Source: Nansenia antarctica (Eukaryota; Chordata; Actinopteri; Argentiniformes; Microstomatidae). From it: a DNA stretch of 64,000 bases. The stretch is taken from NCBI GenBank assembly GCA_963989245.1, contig OZ022340.1:44462025-44526024 (forward strand), read 5' to 3'. Every line of letters begins with the position of its first letter. Positions within the stretch are counted from its first letter, which is position 1. This document shows positions 21,691-32,077 of this stretch, piece by piece. The notes under the pieces are model-generated. The model was not told where the DNA came from, made no database searches, and was given only the letters and a program-made list of their open reading frames with translations. Made by a program: the position numbers and the translations under genes.

Positions 21691-22043
21691 AATCGTGTAT
21701 GCTGCGCACCTAATCTATCCTGAGATGACACAGCGCATTTAAGATCACAATCCTCAATAGATTGATCCATTCCATCGTTTTACCGACAAGCTGATTCTAC
21801 AGTCCTATCTGTATGGCAAGACCCGTCATTCACCCAAGTTCTGATTACGTGGCTTGAACACATGGCGGTGACAACATAACCGCTATAAAACCCTCAATAA
21901 AACATAATCACTACATAACACAGCCATCAGCTGAACATACAGGATATGTGTAATGAACACTGTTACAAACCCAGCTTGTGGGGGAAAAGGGAAGCAACAT
22001 AAACCAGATGTAGATAGTGAAATTAAAGTTATTTATTAACAGG

Positions 22044-22400
22044 GAATTTGTGGCCTGGGGTGGTCTAGCACTGCAATGCAATGGATTGGGTGAGTAATCC
22101 CCACTGCTACCTAGTTAACTATAACACTACTTTACATTGTTAGCAGGCTCACTAAACAACCTGTGTTAGTTGACTAGCGGTGTGTCATTGTTTTTCAACA
22201 ACGCGGAAATGTATTCACAATTTTCGAAAGAAAAGTCAGATCATTACATCAGATCCCGATATGAGGACCAAAGCATTAGAACGTGTCACATATGCCCATG
22301 TTGGCATGGGTTAGAATCCGGCCCATGCCCTCTCTCCCTTCTCCTTACTTCCCTGTCTGTCCAATGAAATGAAAAATATGAGTGGGACTGCCCCACTCAG
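22044..22400 (+). mobile_element. tRNA-derived SINE split by a MITE
   Basis: The head tggcctggggtggtctagca lies at 22051 and a B-box-like gggttagaatccggcccatg at 22306. The gap is filled by the MITE copy 22088-22291. The tail is ctctctcccttctccttact then gagtgggactgccccactca. Pieces of the same SINE are at 6672-6770, 8388-8450 and 10258-10300. The DNA from 21690 to 22040 and from 22410 to 23030 shows nothing else recognisable. Confidence 0.55.
22088..22291. mobile_element. Partial second copy of the nudt9-intron MITE
   Basis: The right end ccaaagcattagaacgtgtc and inner motifs (gttagttgactagcg, cgaaagaaaagtcagatcat) match 3034-3411 in inverted orientation. The left end is shortened. It sits between the A-box and B-box halves of the SINE. 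Confidence 0.6.
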
Positions 22401-23039
22401 AAAAAACTACTTAAAACAAAACAGGGAAAACAAACGACTTAAAACACAACAGGGAAAACACAGGAGGCAAACACAAACCAACCGTACACAATCAAAGGAA
22501 CAATTATAACAAAAGAAGGCTTCTAAAAGGTGAGCTCCAACTTATCCGAGTGTAAGTATAAGCAAAACAAAAAATTCAGCGGCTTTAACCAAAAACACAT
22601 TCAAAAACAGTCGCCCCTGCTCCTAGTGTTGCTAAACAAAAAAGTATCCTATGTGTAGGTAGAAAATCAGTATATCGACAAATGGACTTTCGCATAACTA
22701 ATCCCTCGTTTCAAATCACATACCATCAAATCATCCATCCAGATGTCCATAATAATGCTCAGTAACTGGTGAATACCTCATTCAAGTCACATGACACACT
22801 ACAAGTCAGCCAATCGGATGTCAAACAACAAGAGGCGTTGGGACGAGCTGCTCAGCAAACACAGCTCCCGCCGGCCAGGCTGTCCAAGCTTTGAGCATTT
22901 AGTGATGAAAGCACCAAATTTGACACAGAGCAAGGGAAGGTCTTAAGGACACACACATTTGCTCTTATCCTCCCCTTATTTGGCTTTGGGGCCAAGAACA
23001 CGCTCATTTTGAAAGGTCATACCTGAGTTGAAGGAAAAT

Positions 23040-23375
23040 CAAAACATTCAGCAACTCTCCTGGTTCAACTCCGATCTCTCAGACAGACATCAATACATCT
23101 CAATAAATAACTGTAAATCCTCCACTGCTCCAGTCACCCACGGTGTCCCCCAGGGTTCAGTGCTAGGCCCCCTCCTCTTCATCCTGTACATCCTTCCCTT
23201 TGGACAGGTCCTCCGCCGCCACGGCCTCCGCTTCCACTGCAATGCCGATGACACCCAACTCTACCTCTCCTCCAAAACCATCTCCCCTAACACCCACTCC
23301 ACTCTCACTACCTGCCTCAGCAGCATAAAATCATGGATGCAACAGAATTTTCTGAAACTCAACTGGAATAAATCT
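23040..23375 (+). pseudogene. LINE reverse transcriptase fragment
   Basis: About 110 codons encode part of the RT palm: HGVPQGSVLGPLLFILYI, then HCNADDTQLYLSSK, then CLSSIKSWMQQNFLKLN. The catalytic box reads NADD where LINE RTs have YADD, so this copy is inactive. It is truncated on both sides and runs into a (GGA)n tract at 23378-23418. L2/Rex-type affinity is likely, judging from the motif wording. Confidence 0.8.
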
Positions 23376-23419
23376 GGAAGAGGAAGAGGAGGAGGAGGGG
23401 GAGGAGGAGGAGGAGGGGG

Positions 23420-24127
23420 ATGTGGTTCACATATTCCATGAGCTCTCCTCTGGGCCTGGACTTAATGGAACCTGGAACCTTCACACTGGCTCTGGAGACA
23501 GGTCCACCAACCCTGTGGGAGACAGGTCCACCAACCCTGTGGGAGACAGGTCCTATCCTGGAGGATCCCGCCACCCTCAGGGAGACAGAGCCCATGCTGA
23601 GGCCAAGCGGCCATCCAGGTGGTGGCACTGCCTCACATGCTGAACATGGACAACAGAGATCAACGGTTCAACCGAGACCACCTTGTCTCCCCACCCAACG
23701 CCCTGTCAGCCCAATGGTCGGACTTGAGGAGGAGGTGGCGAGGAATGTGATAAGGATTGTCGTTAGAGAGGAACATAACGACACAAGGGCTGAGGAACAG
23801 AGACAGAGAAACCCTGCAGCCCCATATCATGAAGAGCGGCCAGAAGCTTTGGAAAGGTCCCTGGTTCCCCTACCTGAGGGCGCCAGAGTGCCCGACTGGG
23901 CGCATGCACCTCGGGCTCCAAGGGTGTCTAGGAAAAGAAAAAGACACAGCTGCCCATCAGAGGGAACGTCTCAGAAGAGACAAAGAAGGTCTGGGGAAAA
24001 TGACAGTGACAGAGACAATGACATCGACAGTGACAGTGACAGCGACAGAGACAGAGACAGAGACAATGACACCGACAGTGACAGTGACAGTGACAGCGAC
24101 AGAGACAGTGACAATATCAGCGACTAG
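23420..24127 (+). CDS. Unassigned ORF with an Asp/Ser/Arg-rich tail
   Basis: A 235-codon ORF ends at TAG 24125-24127. Residues 20-60 hold two 8-residue repeats (TGPPTLWE). The middle (about 85-170) is not low-complexity (GLEEEVARNVIRIVVREEHN). A basic stretch (SRKRKRHSC, SQKRQRRSG) resembles a nuclear localisation signal. The last 40 residues alternate D, S, R and N, produced by a (GACAGT)n-like repeat. An ATTAAA lies about 35 bases after the stop. I do not recognise it. It may be the last exon of a host gene, a retrocopy, or a chance ORF stabilised by repeats. A second frame over its first 220 bases (23422-23643) is also open. Confidence 0.35.
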   Translation: MWFTYSMSSPLGLDLMEPGTFTLALETGPPTLWETGPPTLWETGPILEDPATLRETEPMLRPSGHPGGGTASHAEHGQQRSTVQPRPPCLPTQRPVSPMVGLEEEVARNVIRIVVREEHNDTRAEEQRQRNPAAPYHEERPEALERSLVPLPEGARVPDWAHAPRAPRVSRKRKRHSCPSEGTSQKRQRRSGENDSDRDNDIDSDSDSDRDRDRDNDTDSDSDSDSDRDSDNISD

Positions 24128-24662
24128 TTATTTCCTGTTTGTCCTCCATTTGCATTTCAATTAAAGGCTGAATTGATTACATCTATTTTGATGTATCCTA
24201 GTATTCTTTATTTTGTATTGAAAAGATGTGACTACAAATGAATTGGTTGCTCATTATATAACTGGCAGGGCTGGGCTAGTCATCATTTTCTCTTTCAAAC
24301 CATTTAATAAACTACTATACTAGCTATAGCCTAGTATTTCAAACGTATACACTGACACCTGGTTTTCTTTTTGTTGTATCATATGTATAAACCATGTTAT
24401 ATTATTTTGAAATTAGTAGTGGGAAGTGTTCACCATTTTCCTGCGGGTAAAGAAGGTGGAATGTGGTGCCATTTAGCCACTAAACTAATTGTATTCAGTT
24501 CATCCATACTGAAATTCTGACACTGAATAGCATAGGCCTACTTTAGACACACCCGATCTTTTAGTACAGCAGAAGCACCCTCTAGTGGAAAGAACGTGTA
24601 TGTGGCATTGTTATACACACAATGACATAACATACAGTAATGATAACAGTGTGTGTGTGTTT

Positions 24663-24762
24663 ACATTTTTACATTTTTGGCATTTAGCAGACGCCTTATT
24701 CCAAAGCGACTTACAATCATTACATTTGAATACTAAGCATGTGAATCCTCAGTCCACCATTC
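24663..24762. repeat. Common teleost dispersed repeat, left part
   Basis: Contains gcatttagcagacgccttat and ccaaagcgacttacaatcat, the hallmark of a repeat very widespread in fish genomes. It is cut at the jockey-like LINE insertion and continues at 27503. The region 24170-24660 before it shows nothing recognisable beyond AT-rich DNA. Confidence 0.6.
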
Positions 24763-25118
24763 GTAGCAGGAAGTCACCCTTATGACTCAAGACATCGAGG
24801 ATTGCTTTTCGGCAAAAAAGAAGGCCGGGGCCGTCTTTATAGACCTGACGGCTGCCTACGATACCGTATGGCATCGCGGCCTCTCCTGCAAGCTGCTCCG
24901 CCTGCTGCCGGACAGGCACATGGTCAGAATGATCATGGAGCTCATCCGTAACCGCAGCTTTACCCTCACCACTGGTCGCAGACAGCTAAGCAGGCTTCGA
25001 TGCCTTAAGAACGGCGTCCCACAGGGATCGGTCCTGGCCCCCCTCCTCTATAATATCTACACCTATGACCTGCCCAACACACTCTCGCGGAAGTACGCCT
25101 ACGCAGACGACCTCGCAG

Positions 25119-26869
25119 CACCGCTGGACTGGCCATACAATCTTTCTGCCCGCTGGCAGATGGGCCGCGCTAGTTTTGGGCCGGTCGGGCCGCCTTGGCG
25201 CCAAAATAGCGCGGCATCAACTAGCGCTGAATCAAGCGGCGGCCCCCGTTCATTCTAACACATGGGCTGGCCCAATCACACACCTGCTGTCCATCGGCCC
25301 CCTCCCCCACTCTGATCCCTCGGCCGACAACCCAAGTACAGTGTCATGTCCATAGATAAGATAGTGAAAGGGGGTGCCCAGAAAACTAGGGAGAAAAAAA
25401 GTAAGAAGCTAGCAGAGGATGCCTCAAAATGTCAGAAACTGACAGATATGTTCTCTGCATCGACTGTGGGGGCTAGGCCTACTACAGCTGCGGCTGCCAC
25501 AGCAAAATCTTTACCGCTAACTAACGTTAGCAGTAGCACTGATGTGCCGTTAGCAATTGAGGAGGAGACAGAGGACACAGCTAGAGAGGTAAGCAATGTT
25601 GTTACTTGGTTTTACAAAAGCAAAGTTATGTTAGTCGCTTGCATTGGCCAGATTAAGGGAGCAGCAGCAGAGAATGTCTTATGACTTATGCTAACCCGTA
25701 CAGGCAGCATGATTGCATTGCGCTTCACCAGGACTTGGCTGGAATTCATGCACACACACAGTGATCTCTCTCGTGGTGTAACGTTAGTGCTGCTTGGCTG
25801 TGGACTCTATAGCTAACGTTAGATGGGGGTGTTCTGCATTTTGTGACTTTCTATTTTGTTGCTAGCTAGCAAGTTGAGGTATCACTGTCACTGACATAAA
25901 TGCAATACCAACAATGGGTGTTAATAATACTTTTTATTTGAAAATATTTTTTTTTTTTTTAAATCTACACTAGCCTAGTTCAGAACTAATGAATGCTTTT
26001 TATTGCATGGAGAAATAAAACTCATGCAGTCTGCAACCCAATAATGTTGTCTTGCAATCTTCCATTTGAAATGACTGGGCTTCTGGTGTAACATAATGCA
26101 ATCATGCAGCCTGTGTGTACATGTAAATGAGAACTTTGCTGATTTTGACAACCAGTTAGTTTACTTCTCTGTCCATGTCTTGTTGAACCAGGTTGAGCTG
26201 CTGCTGCCCTCCCCAGAAAAGCAGAGTGTCAGGGAAAGAGAGGAAAAGGAGAGAGAAAAAGATGAAACAGAGGAAACAGAGTGCCACGTTCAGGACTTCA
26301 ATTACTTTGCCTGTCCTGAGCCTTCCATGCTAGATCACTTTTTAGATTACCACCCTCAGCAGAGAACCAAAAATACAGCGGCACAAAAGTATTTCACATG
26401 TGCAGATGGCACCAGTAGGAAGTGGCTCACATATTGCGAAGAACAGCATACATTGTTTTGTTTTGTCTGTATGGCATTTGGCAATAGCACTGACCCCAGA
26501 AAATGTATTACTGGAATGACAGGATGGTGACGTGCGCAACAGAATGTGGAGGAGCATGAAAAGAGTGCTACACACCGAAAGTGTGCTGAAGCCTATTTTC
26601 TAAGAAGTAGAAAAGTAGATATCCAGAGCAAGTTTGCTGGCAGTCAGATGTCTGCTCATAGGCAGCAAGTAAGAAAGAAACGCCAGGTTTTGGAGTGTGT
26701 TGTGGATGTGGTGAAGGTGATAGGCAAGAGGGGCTTGAGCTACATAGGGGGTTTTACAAATGGTATATTCAACAGACTGCCAGCATGTTGATCGGCGGTG
26801 TCGGACCGATTGTGTTGGGCCGGTCTGAGCCACATGGCAGGGCCTAATTTTTGTCCCAGTCCAGCCCTG
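25119..26869 (+). mobile_element. hAT element with TTF-type zinc-finger transposase remnant
   Basis: Inserted in the jockey-like RT just after the YADD motif, with 8-bp TSD CCTCGCAG at 25111-25118 and 26870-26877. Ends: caccgctggactggccat (left) and, reverse-complemented, cagggctggactgggac (right). It carries only the N-terminal part of a transposase in two exons; the catalytic and dimerisation domains are deleted. The non-coding stretch 25690-26190 is its intron. Confidence 0.88.
25346..26790 (+). pseudogene. hAT transposase N-terminus, TTF zinc-finger (ZMYM1-like) type
   Basis: Exon 1 (25346 to about 25590, donor gag|GTAAGC) encodes a Lys- and Thr/Ala-rich leader, MSIDKIVKGGAQKTREKKSK. Exon 2 starts after an acceptor near 26191 (ccAG|GTTGAG) and contains the TTF-type finger: YFTCADGTSRKWLTYCEEQH and LFCFVCMAFG, then after a stop near 26527, EEHEKSATHRKCAEAY. 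The order matches fish proteins labelled zinc finger MYM-type 1-like, which are hAT transposases. Coding is lost from about 26740, where the 3' end of the element begins. Confidence 0.65.
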
Positions 26870-27502
26870 CCTCGCAGTGGTGTACTCTGCTGGAAATTGG
26901 CAGTCTGTGGAAGGGATTCTGAGCCAGGACATGCAGACACTAGTGGCATACTTCCGGAAATGGAGATTGAAGCTTAGCGAGGCAAAGACGGTGTCGGCTG
27001 CCTTCCACTTAAACAACAGGGAGGCTAAACGTGAGCTTAGAGTACACCTAGATGGAACTCCCCTGCCATGTTCCGCTAAGCCAATCGATCTCGGCGTGAC
27101 ATTGGACAGGACGCTCACGTTTCGCCGACACCTCGAGTCACTGCGCAAGAAGTTAACAGCTCGTGTGCCGTTGATGAGGCGACTGGTTGGCGTCGGGCGT
27201 TTCCGCTCATCAATGCACAGATGGGGCTTGGCCCCAAATGCGTCGTGCGAGTGTGGCGCAGAGGACCAAACCGCAGACCATGTTATCCTGGATTGCCCGG
27301 TGTACCACCCACCCAACGGGATGCATGGTCTGTCGGTATTAGATGACGAGACGATGACGTGGCTTCTGGAGGGGTGTCCAGAAATATAGCCCGGGTGAGC
27401 CCCTCAACCAGGTCTCGGGGTGGTAAAAGGGTAGCCCCTCGGCCCCGAGCCTGGTGGAGTGGAGAGGAAAAACAACTACCCATACGCCGAAGTAGCAGGA
27501 AG

Positions 27503-27806
27503 AGTAATCCAGCTCAGGCCCGGGGCCATTGATAGAAGGAAAAACCTTCTCCTATCACCTTCTTCTAAAACCTTTTTTTATTTTTTTATTACACTGGAGA
27601 AACAGAGAAACAGTACAAGGGGGGCAGTAGAAGTTTTTAGGGACACAGTAGAGGGGAAAGCGGGTGTCTTTAGGAGATGTAGTGCTGAGGAGCAGAAGAT
27701 GTCTCAGGAGGAGCAATTAAGGTGTAACCTGAAGAGATGGGTCTTCAGTCTACGACGGAAGATGGGTAGTGACTCTGCAGTTCTGACAGCCGTGGGGAGC
27801 TCATTC

Positions 27807-27807
<1 letters not shown>
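27503..27807. repeat. Common teleost dispersed repeat, right part
   Basis: Contains gaagagatgggtcttcagtc and gtgactctgcagttctgaca followed by ggggagctcattcca, the continuation of the repeat that stops at 24762. The LINE insertion between them explains the gap. The sequence from 27880 to 28480 shows no gene or recognisable element. Confidence 0.55.
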
Positions 27808-27861
<54 letters not shown>

Positions 27862-27872
27862 GTGTGTGTGTG
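27808..27872. repeat. (TG)n microsatellite
   Basis: About 32 TG dinucleotides with one GC interruption. Confidence 0.98.
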
Positions 27873-28534
27873 ATATTCATTATACACAGAATTCAGTTAA
27901 TACTGATATACCATGCAGACCTACCATACGTCATGTGATATGCCTTTTGGGATGATGTATTTTAGTTCCAACGTCTTTATCATCTAATTTGCATACTTGT
28001 GATAGCTGTTTGACTTCTCCCTGTAGATATTGGTCTATGGAACCTGACTGAAGATGCTATTGGTCCAATAAAACCAATGATGGTTTATAATGGCTATAGG
28101 AGTGTAGAGGACAAGGTTACTTCCGCACAGCAGGATAAGGCAGTAAAAGGTCCTGTGCAGCAGAAAACATTCACGATTGGTCATGAAAATGTCTCTCACA
28201 ATGGAGATGCTTGCTGCTTTATGAAACGAAAAAAAAGTTGTTGCAAACAATAGCCCCTCAATTTGAGTTGCTTCCAGCACATAAAATGGAAAAACTATAG
28301 CACATTTTACATTTGAAAAGTTATCATATTATTACTTCTTCTTATGGCAACATGCATGAAAGTCGCTCCTAATTCAGCTTATCATGCAAAATGTTACTCA
28401 TAGTCTTACTGCATATGTAACTTATTTTTGTGAATGGGTACATCGTGGAAAAGATGCATATTGTCGAGGATGAAATTATCAGTTGGTTAATGTTTGGTTA
28501 TTGAATGTTGCATACTGTAATTTGAGCAGAGACA

Positions 28535-28910
28535 AACCCAGGGCAATTCTGGTCAAGATGCTGAACTTCCAGGACAAGGTGAAAATCCTACGCCTTGCCA
28601 GGGAGAAGAACAAGCTGGAACACAACAGATCTCGCATCTCCATCTATCCTGAATTCAGTGCTGAGCTGATGAAGAAACGCCGGTGCTTTGATCCAGTCAA
28701 ACGCAGACTGCGTGATCTCAATATGAAATACTTTTTCAGGTATCCCTGCACGTTGTGTGTTACTGTTGAAGGGAAACAGCAGCGTTTCAGCTGTCACCGA
28801 CTTGCTGAAGCCACCTTTATGTCAGCGCCAACGTCTCCGGAGTCAATGAAGACGCGATTGCGATGCGATGCCTCTAATACTGGTGAAATCTACTCTATTT
28901 TTTTGTGTAT
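28535..28910 (+). pseudogene. LINE A ORF1, L1-type RNA-binding C-terminal domain
   Basis: RDKPRAILVKMLNFQDKVKI, LRLAREKNKLEHNRSRISIY and FSAELMKKRRCFDPVKRRL follow the conserved L1 ORF1p layout (RRM edge, then the C-terminal domain), which binds LINE RNA in trans. The N-terminal coiled coil is missing upstream of about 28535. The frame continues to a stop at 29017-29019 without recognisable domains beyond about 28850. Confidence 0.75.
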
Positions 28911-29409
28911 AGTTGGTGATGCAACAGGTATGAGCTCTCTGAGTTATTCTTGTTTGTTTACACTTTGCCTTTGTAAACAAACAAAAACTGTTTCATCACT
29001 ATACTATCGAGCCTGTTAGGCTAGCTGAGTCTGTTAGGATACTCTCTACTGTCCCATGTGGGGGTTTTTTGTTCGACTTTTCTGGGAGCTACGCTTCTTT
29101 TTCAAATTTTTCATTATTCTATTACAGACTTAGTCTTGAGTGTAACATTTGTATCTACCTCCACGGTTCTGTTCACTCACGTGAATGCTCTGGGCTATGG
29201 TTCCTGGGGTTGATGGGCCGTTCTTGAATGGCGTGTTTTTAGTTTTTTCTGTGTTTATTTAATGTTTTGTTGTTTAATGTTTGTCTGCCGTATTTACTAT
29301 TGAACTGTGTAATCTCTACAACCATATACCACCTTTTTGGGTCTCTTCTACTTGTGAAAATATGTTTAATTAGTGACATTTTGGCTGCTAGTCACTGCTA
29401 GTCTCCAGA

Positions 29410-29425
29410 ATGGATGATGTTAAAG
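29410..29425 (+). other. LINE A ORF2 start codon beside the hAT insertion
   Basis: Skipping the hAT and one TSD copy, ATG at 29410 reads MDDVKGLKITHLNIRS into the endonuclease that resumes at 50938. The hAT therefore landed within the first four codons of ORF2. Confidence 0.7.
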
Positions 29426-29562
29426 CAGGGGTCTTCAACCTTTTCAGCCCAAGGACCCCTTGGACGAGAGACAACCAGACCAGGGACCCCCACATGTAAT
29501 AAAAAAATTAAATGTCACATTTTAAGACCTATAATAACTTTCTTCACCTTATTAACCTATTT

Positions 29563-29631
29563 TGTCACGACCAGAGGTAGGACCCAAACGCAGACACAGG
29601 TGAACAGGTAAGAGTTAAATAATAAAGGTTT
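29563..29631. repeat. LTR-like fragment flanking the inner hAT
   Basis: Starts tgtcacgaccagaggtagga and runs ...taataaaggtttatt. It resembles in layout the first bases of the LTR at 51104 (tgttatgg...aataaaaggatttatt). A possible continuation with ggcaggcgggaggtcaggca lies at 38202-38261. It may be a solo LTR in the outer hAT that was then split by the inner hAT. No TSD was resolved. Confidence 0.35.
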
Positions 29632-29874
29632 ATTTCTAGCAGTGGCGGGCGGTGCATTTCACACCTAGGCCTTCAGTGATGTCCGACACATTCCTACCTG
29701 AATTATTCTACCTCTTAATACCATCGTTATGACGCCATGGCTCTAGAAACTAGACAGAAACACAGTATAACCGGGCGTTGCATCACCTTAACATAGTCAG
29801 ACAAGTACAACAGAGTTATATTAATATTTCCGAAGCATTTTTAATCAATAAATCCGCATTTACAATGAAGAGTG

Positions 29875-30183
29875 TTAAACTAACATCTTTAAGATCGCTA
29901 CATTACCCACGTCAGTCGTCTCGTCCACCATAATAGCGACAAAGGGTGCCTTTTTAATCTCCATTTTGATCTCTTCTCCCACTTCAGCAATAGCAAAAAT
30001 CAGATCGTTTTGTATTTTGCCTGACGTCCCAGTAAACACTTTGTTTGTGGACAGGTGGTAATGTAAATCTGGGTTGTTTTCAGCCAGAAAAGAAAGAAGT
30101 TCAACGTAGTTTCCTGTTTGTGGACTCGGCGCTTTTATCGTGTCCCCTAAATGAAAGTTATTGTTTACCCAAAAACAGGACAC
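29875..30183 (-). pseudogene. hAT transposase fragment with catalytic Asp motif
   Basis: 102 codons with the wording of ZMYM1-like hAT transposases: GNYVELLSFLAENNPDLHYH, FTGTSGKIQNDLIFAIAEVG and FVAIMVDETTDVGN. The D in MVDETTD is the first catalytic Asp of the hAT DDE domain. N-terminal finger and C-terminal domain are gone. Confidence 0.82.
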
Positions 30184-30379
30184 AATCGATCAGTATTATC
30201 GATCAGTCAACGAAAGCTTTCGTTGTGGCGCTCCGTTTCCCTGGCACTTTCAAAAGTTTCACATCTACCGGCATATATTTACGCATCTCAATAGTGAATA
30301 TCAATAGTGCGTATCAATAGTGCGTATCCAATCAAAAGACGTGCTGGGTGCTGACATCATTGAGCCTTACAGCAGGCGC

Positions 30380-30877
30380 TGTCATGCCAAATCGTGTGCA
30401 CTGCCAAATCGTGTGCACGCGTCACGACCTAACGCGTCACGACCAGCTGGCGACTGTGACGCGTCAGTCTAGTGTTTTTGAAACCTCCGTTTAGCGAAAA
30501 GCTTTAATTTGGCTCTACAAGTGATAATATGTCATTTTATGAAGTTTTAATATGTTTTCAGGCGAGAAAGTAACCATATATATTCACAAAATGTATCCGG
30601 TTTATCAAAATAACCCTTATATCTATCTGATCTGACGGTTTTTTTCACAACGTTATTACTTGTCACTTTAAGCCCAGGAGGGAGTTAGCGATTAGCGATG
30701 TTTAGCTTAGCTTAGTTTAACAGAAGTATCTTCACTTTTAACATGACTTCCCGTGGTCGTAGAGGGCTGGTCGACGGCTTAAAATGACCGTGTAGACCTG
30801 TAGACCTTATCCAGCTATAGTCTTGTGTTTCTACCCCGGGCATAGCCGGTGTTATTCACGGACAAACACTCCTGTTA
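30380..30877. repeat. Left TIR of the Ginger-like element
   Basis: About 498 bp. Reverse complement matches 36507-37024 with few differences. The tip carries two copies each of gccaaatcgtgtgcac and acgcgtcacgacc, which could be transposase binding sites. Confidence 0.95.
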
Positions 30878-31251
30878 TGGTCTGATCAGCAGATCATTTT
30901 CTCATAAAGTTGCAAACGCAACTCAGCAATTCAACTTGATTAAAAATGCGCGTTTCGTTCAAGATCCATTAGAGTAGGACATGTACAGTTATGATAACTA
31001 CAGTCATATGTAACTTTTGGACTAGTATAGTAGTTGATATTGTAATAAAACGTGCCAATGTCAGACGATGAACAAACACACCACGAGTCCACACTGATTC
31101 AGAAAACAGAATAAACTTTATATATAAATACACAACACTTCAGGGGGCTAACGTTTGCAAAAGAACTGTACAGGTTACAATCAGGTATATAATAATAGTT
31201 AGGGAGTAACATATCATTCACAAATTCAACAATAATAGAACAGATAAATAC

Positions 31252-32062
31252 ACAGATAGCCCTGCTACGTCCTCCGTGAGGGCCCGTTCCCCTGTACATA
31301 AGTCCCTGTCCAGCCCTGCTACATCCTCCGTGAGGACCACCTCTACCACATCCTGGTGGTGTGTCTGAGGTGGTGGTGGTGTGTCTGAGGTGGTGGTGGT
31401 AGTGGTGTGTCTGAGGTGGTGGTGGTGGTGTGTCTGAGGTGGTGGTGGTGTGTCTGAGGTGGTGGTGGAGGGTTGGGGTAACATCTGGGAGGTTAGGGGA
31501 TAACATCTGGAGGGTTGGGGGTAACATCTGGAGGGTTGGTGGGTAACATCTGGGGGGTTAGGTAACATCACACCAATCAGCTCTCCTGTTGAGGTAAGCA
31601 ATAACCATCTTGTTAGTGTAAACACACAAACAAGCACAGATATGTACAGTCAAAATAACATTTTGTGAGTAAACACATTTCTAAATAATCCCTATTCAAT
31701 GTGACTTACCAGTGTACTGGGTGGATGGGGATGAAAGGTAACTGTCCAGATGTAATTTTGTCCAAAACATCTTGGTGCTGTGTGAATGAATGAGCATACA
31801 TTTAATGTATTAGTAATGAAACAATCAATATGAACATTTAAAAATAACAATGATGTAATTGTGGCTCATACTTGCAGTAGCCTGAGGTAGAGGTGGTCCT
31901 CACGGATGTGGTAGAGGTGGTCCTCTCTGAGGATGTGGTAGAGGTGGTCCTCACGGAGGATGTGGTAGAGGTGGTCCTCACGGAGGATGTAGCAGGGCTG
32001 GACAGGGACTTATGTACAGGGGAACGGGCCCTCACGGAGGACGTAGCAGGGCTATCTGTGTA
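31252..32062. repeat. Inverted minisatellite pair in the Ginger 3' region
   Basis: The block 31252-31360 (gccctgctacgtcctccgtg...ctaccacatcc) is repeated inverted at about 31955-32062. Between them lie two minisatellites: ctgaggtggtggtggtgtgt units at 31365-31470 with gggtaacatctggagggttg units after, and a gatgtggtagaggtggtcct unit (about 27 bp) at 31885-31990. The block follows the protease/PHD gene stop, so it would be in its 3' UTR. Confidence 0.85.
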
Positions 32063-32077
32063 CAATCTGGAAAATAC

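Larger units (their letters stand above)
24774..27491 (+). mobile_element. Jockey-like non-LTR retrotransposon fragment, split by a hAT
   Basis: Plus-strand RT at 24782-25118: AVFIDLTAAYDTVWHRGL, NGVPQGSVLAPLLYNIYTY and the catalytic KYAYADDLAA. It resumes at 26878 (VYSAGNWQSVEGILSQDMQT, FRKWRLKLSEAKTVSAAFHL) and ends at the stop 27387-27389 after the C-terminal CECGAEDQTADHVILDC zinc motif. The 11-bp TSD GTAGCAGGAAG lies at 24763-24773 and 27492-27502. The 5' half is missing (truncated on insertion), and a deletion joins MRRLVG to VGRFRSSMHRWG. The wording matches jockey-like RTs frequent in fish. Confidence 0.85.

Noticed and set aside
23420..24127. A dentin sialophosphoprotein (DSPP/SIBLING) gene, because of the Asp-Ser tail and the nudt9 neighbourhood in vertebrates
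   Set aside because: The tail includes many Arg residues, no signal peptide or SIBLING motifs are present, and a simple GACAGT repeat explains the composition.
27459..27938. 159-codon plus ORF
   Set aside because: Runs through a dispersed repeat and a (TG)n microsatellite giving a Val-Cys tail.
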